33,350 bases of DNA, taken from the IMG/VR virus record IMGVR_UViG_3300047300_000016, positions 1 to 33,350 of that record; one strand, 5' to 3'. This stretch comes from a virus. The notes beneath the pieces are model-generated. The model was not told the origin of the DNA. It searched no databases and worked only from the letters and a program-made list of their open reading frames with translations. Position numbers and translations under genes: made by a program. Shown here in pieces: positions 29,010 to 33,350 of the stretch (its first letter is position 1; every line of letters begins with the position of its first letter).

Positions 29010-29314
29010 TGCAAAACTTTAGACAAACTGCTGTTCATTCTGATGGTGATGGTGGCATCATTATTGAGACTCGCCAAGACATTACAGCTATTCTTGAACA
29101 GAATAAAAAAGAGTACAACTCATTTGATGAACGAGCAAAATGGTCAGACGAATTGCTTGGCAACAAGATTGCCTCGATTCCAATGACTGTTATTGATGAT
29201 CTAAACAAACAAGGCATCATGCGTGGCTTTCACATTGTTGATGAGAAGCGCATGAAGGCGTGGTTAAACGAGCGTGACAACAGAGTTTTTAGAACTCGGA
29301 CTGGAGTAGTATGA
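29009..29314 (+). CDS. 101-residue neck-region protein
   Basis: The protein reads MQNFRQTAVHSDGDGGIIIE, TRQDITAILEQNKKEYNSFD, then ELLGNKIASIPMTVIDDLNK and MKAWLNERDNRVFRTR. The early turn plus T-R-Q-D and late RGxxxxDxxxxxxWLN...R patterns resemble small proteins located between capsid and adaptor genes in other podophages. No ribosome site with proper spacing is seen before the ATG. It overlaps the adaptor start by 4 bases. A head completion role is inferred from position. Confidence 0.65.
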   Translation: MQNFRQTAVHSDGDGGIIIETRQDITAILEQNKKEYNSFDERAKWSDELLGNKIASIPMTVIDDLNKQGIMRGFHIVDEKRMKAWLNERDNRVFRTRTGVV

Positions 29315-29931
29315 GTTTCGCAACATACTCTGATTTACAAACCTCAATTGCAGGTTATCTAGCTCGGTCTGATCTGACTACTCAGATTCCAGACTTCATT
29401 ACCTTTGCTGAGAATCGTCTCCGCAGAGAATTGCGTATCCGTCAAATGCTCAAGTCTGTAACGACTGCAACTGTCTCAGGTGACTCAACTGTTGAGCTAC
29501 CTAGCGACTTTTTGCAAGTGCGTGATTTTGTCGTGCTGACAAACCCAATCACACCACTCAGTTACTCTAGCCCCTCTGCTTTGTCTAATGACCCAAGAGC
29601 CTCAGAAGTTGGCGTTCCTAAGTCTTACACAATCTTGGCTAATGACTTTCTAGTGTCTCCAGTTCCTGATGGTGTTTATACGGCTAGATTGCTGTACTAC
29701 GCTGCTCCTGCTTATCTCTCGTCAACAAACACTAGCAATGTGTTCCTGACAACAGCGCCTGATGCACTCTTGTATGCGTCTTTGCTTGAGGCAGAGCCTT
29801 ACTTAATGAATGACGCACGAATCAATACATGGGGTTCTATGTATGACAGAGCGATCACAACTCTTGCCAAGTCTGACCAAGAAGGTCAATACTCTGGCGT
29901 TCCTTTAGCAATGAAATTAACTCCAAGGTGA
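29311..29931 (+). CDS. Head-tail adaptor protein
   Basis: This 206-residue protein has FATYSDLQTSIAGYLARSDL, then IPDFITFAENRLRRELRIRQ. That start and the later beta-rich half (TVELPSDFLQVRDFVVL) and helical end (APDALLYASLLEAEPYLMND) are typical of podovirus adaptors of the T7 gp11/P22 gp4 group, which bind beneath the portal and hold the tail. Length fits. It starts in an ATGA overlap with the preceding gene. Confidence 0.8.
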   Translation: MSFATYSDLQTSIAGYLARSDLTTQIPDFITFAENRLRRELRIRQMLKSVTTATVSGDSTVELPSDFLQVRDFVVLTNPITPLSYSSPSALSNDPRASEVGVPKSYTILANDFLVSPVPDGVYTARLLYYAAPAYLSSTNTSNVFLTTAPDALLYASLLEAEPYLMNDARINTWGSMYDRAITTLAKSDQEGQYSGVPLAMKLTPR

Positions 29932-29935
29932 AACT

Positions 29936-30322
29936 ATGGCTGAAATGTCCAATTTTTTGGAAAACTCGCTGATTAACGGCACATTACGCGGCACTACTTA
30001 CACAGCACCAACAACTGTGTATTTGGCTCTCTACACTTCTGACCCAACAGACGCTGACACAGGTACTGAGGTATCTGGTACTAGCTACGCTCGTCAGTCA
30101 ATCACATTTGGTGCGCCTAGCAATGGTGCGACTACCAACTCTGCGGCTATTGAGTTTCCTCAAGCTGGTGGCTCATGGGGTACTGTTGCCTACATCGGTA
30201 TTCGTGATGCTTCTACTGCTGGCAACTTGCTGTATCACTCACCTCTGGATGCGTCTAAGACGATTGCAACTGGTGATGTGTTCCGTATTGCTGCTGGTTC
30301 ATTGAGCGTCACATTGGCGTGA
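29936..30322 (+). CDS. Phage tail/decoration beta protein (gp80-like)
   Basis: This 128-residue protein is wholly beta-rich: ENSLINGTLRGTTYTAPTTV, then YLALYTSDPTDADTGTEVSG and SYARQSITFG, ending GDVFRIAAGSLSVTLA. The LxGT.YT.P...YLALYTSxPT...GTEV.G.YARQ pattern is common among phage structural proteins of unclear role, often near tail genes. It could be a fibre-base or decoration protein. A stop followed at once by the next start implies the same transcript. Confidence 0.78.
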   Translation: MAEMSNFLENSLINGTLRGTTYTAPTTVYLALYTSDPTDADTGTEVSGTSYARQSITFGAPSNGATTNSAAIEFPQAGGSWGTVAYIGIRDASTAGNLLYHSPLDASKTIATGDVFRIAAGSLSVTLA

Positions 30323-30323
30323 G

Positions 30324-31214
30324 ATGGCTGATTTACTGCCACCATGGACGATCGATTCGCTAGACCAATTAAAGTCTAGCATTGATGACTTAACACTCAC
30401 ACTCGATAGTTCACTTTATACAACCTCAGTAACCCTATGGGATGCCTATGGGTCTGTGAGCGCTTCTGCAAGCGTTACAGCCAATGGCACTCGGGTTCAG
30501 CTAGGTGTAGCGGCAGTAAATGGAACGGCAACAGTTACGGCTGATGCTGTCAGGATTCAATACGCTAGTGCAAGCATTACGGCCTCTGCAAGCGCTTCTT
30601 GTGCAGGGACAAGGGTACAGAACGCCTCAGTAGGAATTGACGCTGTAGCAATCGTTATATGCGATGCAATTAGGGTTCAGTTTGGTAGTGCAAGTATTAC
30701 CGCTAGTGCTGATGTAATAGCGACTGGAACTAGAGTTCAGTTTGGTGATGCGTCTGTTACTGGTTATGCCGATGTAACTGCTGTTGGCGGCATCGTAGCT
30801 AATGGTTCTGCTTCTGTAACTGGAAATGCAACAGTAACTGCTGATGCCATAAGAGTTCGTGACGCTGTAGGTACGATTACTGGTAGTGCAACAGTAACGG
30901 CTAATGGTGGATTGGTTGCTGAAGGCAATGCAAGTATTGTTTGCAATACAGATTTTACGGCTTCTGCTTCCGTAATTTACGCAGGTGTTGCTAGTGTTTC
31001 TGGTACGGCTACGATCACAGCTAAAGGCGTGATTATTGGTGACAACTGGACACCAGAGACAGAGAATACAAATACATGGACACCAGTATCTGTTAACTCA
31101 AATACTTGGACAGCAGTTTCTCACAATGCAAACACATGGACTGATGTTGCGGTAAACGACAATACTTGGACAACACAAGAATATGGAACTAACACATGGC
31201 TACGACAAAACTAA
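30324..31214 (+). CDS. Repeat protein: ten 20-residue and five 10-residue repeats
   Basis: This 296-residue protein has three parts. Residues 1-41 contain LDQLKSSIDDLTLTLDSSLY. Residues 42-241 are ten repeats of exactly 20 residues, with a rough consensus SASVTGSATVTADGTRVQFG, strongly suggesting stacked beta strands. Residues 242-291 are five repeats of exactly 10 (WTPVSVNSNT type) and then WLRQN. It lies between neck and nozzle genes, so a virion surface or tail-spike role is likely. There is no signal peptide or catalytic motif. The function is inferred; I know no named family for the whole. Confidence 0.78.
   Translation: MADLLPPWTIDSLDQLKSSIDDLTLTLDSSLYTTSVTLWDAYGSVSASASVTANGTRVQLGVAAVNGTATVTADAVRIQYASASITASASASCAGTRVQNASVGIDAVAIVICDAIRVQFGSASITASADVIATGTRVQFGDASVTGYADVTAVGGIVANGSASVTGNATVTADAIRVRDAVGTITGSATVTANGGLVAEGNASIVCNTDFTASASVIYAGVASVSGTATITAKGVIIGDNWTPETENTNTWTPVSVNSNTWTAVSHNANTWTDVAVNDNTWTTQEYGTNTWLRQN
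30447..31046 (+). repeat. Ten in-frame 60-base repeats (20 residues each)
   Basis: Units begin YGSVSASAS, VAAVNGTAT, SASITASAS, SVGIDAVAI, SASITASAD, DASVTGYAD, SASVTGNAT, VGTITGSAT, NASIVCNTD and VASVSGTAT. There are no insertions between them. DNA copies have diverged, whereas the protein register is exact. Confidence 0.9.
31047..31196 (+). repeat. Five in-frame 30-base repeats (10 residues each)
   Basis: Units are WTPETENTNT, WTPVSVNSNT, WTAVSHNANT, WTDVAVNDNT and WTTQEYGTNT. The Trp-Thr start and Asn-Thr end are fixed, and the middle varies. It follows directly on the last 20-residue unit. Confidence 0.9.
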
Positions 31215-32641
31215 CATTTGGTGAGTGGATGCCTGACCAGACAAGCATCTCTGGTGCTTTGGTTGACGCTAAAAATGTAGTGTCTCAGGCTATTGGTTAT
31301 GGCCCACTTCCTACTGCGGCTACGTTTTCTGCTCAAGCGGCAGAAGACCTTACTACACTTGTAGCAGGGAAAACCCCTACTAACGACACTAAGTTGTTTG
31401 CGGCTGGTTCTACCAAGATTTACAGCGTCTCTGGTGTTGGTGTTCTAACTGATGTCTCTAAAACTGGTGGCTACACACCAAACGCCTCAAGCGATAGATT
31501 TCGTTTTACTCAGTTTGGCAATGCGATCATTGGCACTAATAATAGTGACCCAATGCAAGTATTCACCTTGGGTACATCTACAGGATTCACAGACCTAGCG
31601 GCTACTGCACCAATTTGCAGATATTTGACTGTTGTTCGTGATTTCGTGGTGACTGCGTTTACTACTGAAAGTTCTGTCATTTACCCATCTCGGGTTCGTT
31701 GGTCTGGTATCAATGATGAGACTGAATGGACGGCAGATCAAGTAACTCAAGCTGATTACCAAGATATTCCTGATGGCGGTCAGATCGTTGGCATCCGTGG
31801 CGGTGAGTTTGGTCTTATCCTGATGGAAAAGGGTATCAGCCGAATGAGCTACATCGGCACACCTTTCATTTTCCAGTTTGACAATATCTCTAGGGGTAAG
31901 GGCTGTATCGCTGCGGGTTCTATTGCTCAAGTTCAAGGCATTACCTTTTTCTTGTCAGACGATGGTTTCTACTCATGCGATGGTCAGACAGTTACCGCCA
32001 TTGGCTCAGAAAAAATAGATCGTTGGTTCTTTAACAATGCTGACGAGAGCCAGTTCAACATCATGTCCTCTGCTGTTGACCCTGTTCGTAAGTTGATTAT
32101 CTGGAACTTTAGAACTACTTTTGGCAACAGACAGTTGTTAATTTACAACTTCAAGAATGGTAAATGGACATACGGAGACGCTGGCGCAGACTACATTTCT
32201 GACGCTTCTACCTCTGCTGTAACGCTAGAGAACTTAGATTCTATTTCTGCAAGCATTGATGCTTTGACAGTATCTTTGGACTCTATCCTGTACATGGGTG
32301 GAAAGTACTTTCTTGGTGGCACAAATGGTAGGTATGTCGTTACTTATAACGGAGCAAACGCTACTGGCAACATTGTGACTGGCGACTTAAACGCAGGTGG
32401 TAGATCAGTAGTAACCCTAGCTAGACCTTTGATTGACGGAGGCTCGGCAAGTGTTGCTGTTGCTTCTAGGAAGCTATTGAGTGAACAAGCTATTTTTGGA
32501 ACGGCTGTAGCGGCTGATTCTGACAATCGAGTGTCTTTAAGGGCTAATGGTAACTTCCACCAGTTTCAGGTAACGCCTACTGGACAATGGAAAACTGCTG
32601 TTGCCTTGGACGTTGATATTCAAGGTCAGGGGACTCGATAA
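31196..32641 (+). CDS. Tail nozzle / gp10-like stabilisation protein candidate
   Basis: This 481-residue protein begins TKLTFGEWMPDQTSISGALV and has repeated short beta blades throughout (VRWSGINDETEWTADQV, GIRGGEFGLILMEKGISRMS, IAQVQGITFFLSDDGFYSCD). These patterns recur in propeller-like podovirus tail proteins, such as P22 gp10 and its relatives, that extend the adaptor and plug DNA. GSEKIDRWFFNNAD and NFKNGKWTYGDA are further blade markers. Residues about 345-367 carry an inserted segment resembling the neighbour's N-terminus. The start overlaps the repeat-protein gene by 19 bases. Confidence 0.78.
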   Translation: MATTKLTFGEWMPDQTSISGALVDAKNVVSQAIGYGPLPTAATFSAQAAEDLTTLVAGKTPTNDTKLFAAGSTKIYSVSGVGVLTDVSKTGGYTPNASSDRFRFTQFGNAIIGTNNSDPMQVFTLGTSTGFTDLAATAPICRYLTVVRDFVVTAFTTESSVIYPSRVRWSGINDETEWTADQVTQADYQDIPDGGQIVGIRGGEFGLILMEKGISRMSYIGTPFIFQFDNISRGKGCIAAGSIAQVQGITFFLSDDGFYSCDGQTVTAIGSEKIDRWFFNNADESQFNIMSSAVDPVRKLIIWNFRTTFGNRQLLIYNFKNGKWTYGDAGADYISDASTSAVTLENLDSISASIDALTVSLDSILYMGGKYFLGGTNGRYVVTYNGANATGNIVTGDLNAGGRSVVTLARPLIDGGSASVAVASRKLLSEQAIFGTAVAADSDNRVSLRANGNFHQFQVTPTGQWKTAVALDVDIQGQGTR

Positions 32642-32943
32642 TGTTTAGAACACTACCTCCTTTTGGTGGAGATCAGCGTCAGACAGCAGAGGTTGTCCGT
32701 GGCATCATGGACGGAAAAACCAACAATACTGGTGAAATAACGCTAACTCAGTCTTCTACGACAACCACTTTGAACGACAGAAGAATTGGCGCTAATACAG
32801 TTATTCTGTTTAGCCCAATAAATCAAAAAGCCGCTCAAGAGATTGCTAGTTTATATGTTTCCTCAAGAGGCCAAGGGACTGCTACTTTGACTCATGGAAG
32901 TCATAACTTTGATATGAAATATGCGTATGCACTTATTGGTTGA
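32641..32943 (+). CDS. 100-residue conserved tail-region protein
   Basis: The protein reads MFRTLPPFGGDQRQTAEVVR, GIMDGKTNNTGEITLTQSST, TTTLNDRRIGANTVILFSPI and ends THGSHNFDMKYAYALIG. The TGxxTLxxxxTTTTxxDxRxxxxxxIxxxPxxxxAA...T..H......FxYxxxG pattern is widespread in podophages, with unknown function. It is probably a virion component next to the nozzle. Start and previous stop overlap (TAATG). Confidence 0.75.
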   Translation: MFRTLPPFGGDQRQTAEVVRGIMDGKTNNTGEITLTQSSTTTTLNDRRIGANTVILFSPINQKAAQEIASLYVSSRGQGTATLTHGSHNFDMKYAYALIG

Positions 32944-32964
32944 TTTTAGTAATTTATGTATAAT
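32936..32964 (+). promoter_or_regulatory. Promoter before Pro-rich virion gene
   Basis: TTGGTT (32936-32941) and a perfect TATAAT (32959-32964) are 17 bases apart. Transcription would begin near 32971 and lead into the 33015 gene, and from there to the ejection and fibre genes if the genome is circular. Confidence 0.6.
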
Positions 32965-33019
32965 TGCGTCCAAGGATGACGCATCTCGCAGTCCAGAACT
33001 CATTGGAGGAATAGATGCG
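32965..33019 (+). promoter_or_regulatory. Leader with two mutually exclusive hairpins
   Basis: TGCGTC (32965-32970) can pair with GACGCA (32978-32983). Alternatively, CGCATCT (32980-32986) can pair with AGATGCG (33013-33019), which covers the start codon and leaves GGAGGA in the loop. The two pairings share bases 32980-32983 and cannot coexist. Confidence 0.4.
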
Positions 33020-33350
33020 TAAGATTGCTAGACAAAGACCAAAAGAATTTGACAATTTAGAATTTGGCGGTATTAACCCCGATGTAGAGCGTCAAGCCAG
33101 AGATGAATTTATGACGCAGCCGATGCAGTCTAATTTTCTGTCTGGTAATGCCCCTGTAGCGCCTCCTACACCAGTAGCGCCACCTCCGCCACCTCCGCCA
33201 CCAGAGCCTGTATATCAAGCGCCTCCTGCGCCTGTACAGACCCCTGCGCCATTAGCGCTACCACCAGAGCCTGTTTACCAAGCTCCATTGGCTGCGCCTC
33301 CACCTCCACCTCCTGTGGCAGCGCCTGTATTTACGCCTCCACCAGTAGAG
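33015..33350 (+). CDS. Pro-rich virion protein, N-terminal part (3' end cut by window)
   Basis: ATG 33015 follows GGAGGA. The first 45 residues are charged and ordered-looking (MRKIARQRPKEFDNLEFGGI, then NPDVERQARDEFMTQP). After that the sequence is a Pro/Ala/Val tract with a repeated PPEPVYQAP motif, open to the last base. The same kind of tract opens the window at base 2, so this is very likely the beginning of the gene that ends at 985, with the joint in low-complexity DNA. Together they would encode about 440 residues. Probably an ejected or internal virion protein. Confidence 0.75.
   Translation, partial: MRKIARQRPKEFDNLEFGGINPDVERQARDEFMTQPMQSNFLSGNAPVAPPTPVAPPPPPPPPEPVYQAPPAPVQTPAPLALPPEPVYQAPLAAPPPPPPVAAPVFTPPPVE

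Noticed and set aside
30447-31196. CRISPR-like or tandem DNA array
   Set aside because: Periods are 60 and 30 bases, fully in frame, and copies differ at DNA level; they are protein repeats.

Overview
This window reads as an almost complete genome of a tailed double-stranded DNA phage (Caudoviricetes), probably with a short podovirus-like tail. It has a PBSX-type large terminase, a P22-like portal, a scaffold, an SU10/DUF5309-type capsid protein, a head-tail adaptor, a P22 gp10-like nozzle candidate, three candidate DNA-ejection proteins and an S74-chaperone tail fibre. I see no tape measure, sheath or baseplate genes. The host must be Gram-negative, because there is an i-spanin/o-spanin pair and two proteins have lipoboxes. 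Many small genes (6186-8219 and 18745-19908) resemble proteins I know from cyanophages and other aquatic phages, so an aquatic proteobacterial host is a reasonable guess but not proven. I find no integrase, LexA/cI-type repressor, DNA or RNA polymerase, tRNA or CRISPR array. A lytic phage that borrows host replication and transcription enzymes fits best.

Layout. 1-5809: end of a Pro-rich virion protein, two more candidate ejection proteins and the tail fibre. 5846-8219: a run of very small genes, including a holin and a lipoprotein, many joined by ATGA stop/start overlaps. 8219-10749: spanins (Rz1 nested inside Rz), a GH19 endolysin, an HExxH protein, a metallophosphoesterase and a small membrane protein. 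13082-10735 (minus strand): early block with small proteins, an ERF single-strand annealing protein, a probable ssDNA-binding protein, a winged-helix protein and a MazG-like pyrophosphohydrolase. 13083-13217: divergent control region. 13218-18657 (plus strand): Cro-like regulator, DUF1376 replication protein carrying iteron-like repeats, a Mom-like DNA modification enzyme, a VRR-NUC-type nuclease, NinB, many small accessory genes and a Ref-like HNH nuclease, ending at an intrinsic terminator. 18745-21254: small conserved proteins and a large polyvalent-type metallopeptidase. 21298-32943: packaging, head and neck/tail genes, with a strong terminator right after the capsid gene. 33015-33350: start of a Pro-rich protein that runs off the window end.

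The two window ends appear to lie in the same Pro-rich gene, so the molecule is probably circular or circularly permuted and was cut in low-complexity sequence. Early functions are driven outward from 13083-13217: recombination and nucleotide genes to the left, replication and modification genes to the right. Late genes run rightward from about 18745, through packaging and structure, across the end and on into fibre and lysis genes. The most interesting items are the twenty-residue repeat protein at 30324, the iteron-bearing replication gene, the Mom-like enzyme, two possibly leaderless genes placed exactly downstream of -10 boxes, and a possible start-codon RNA switch at 32965-33019.
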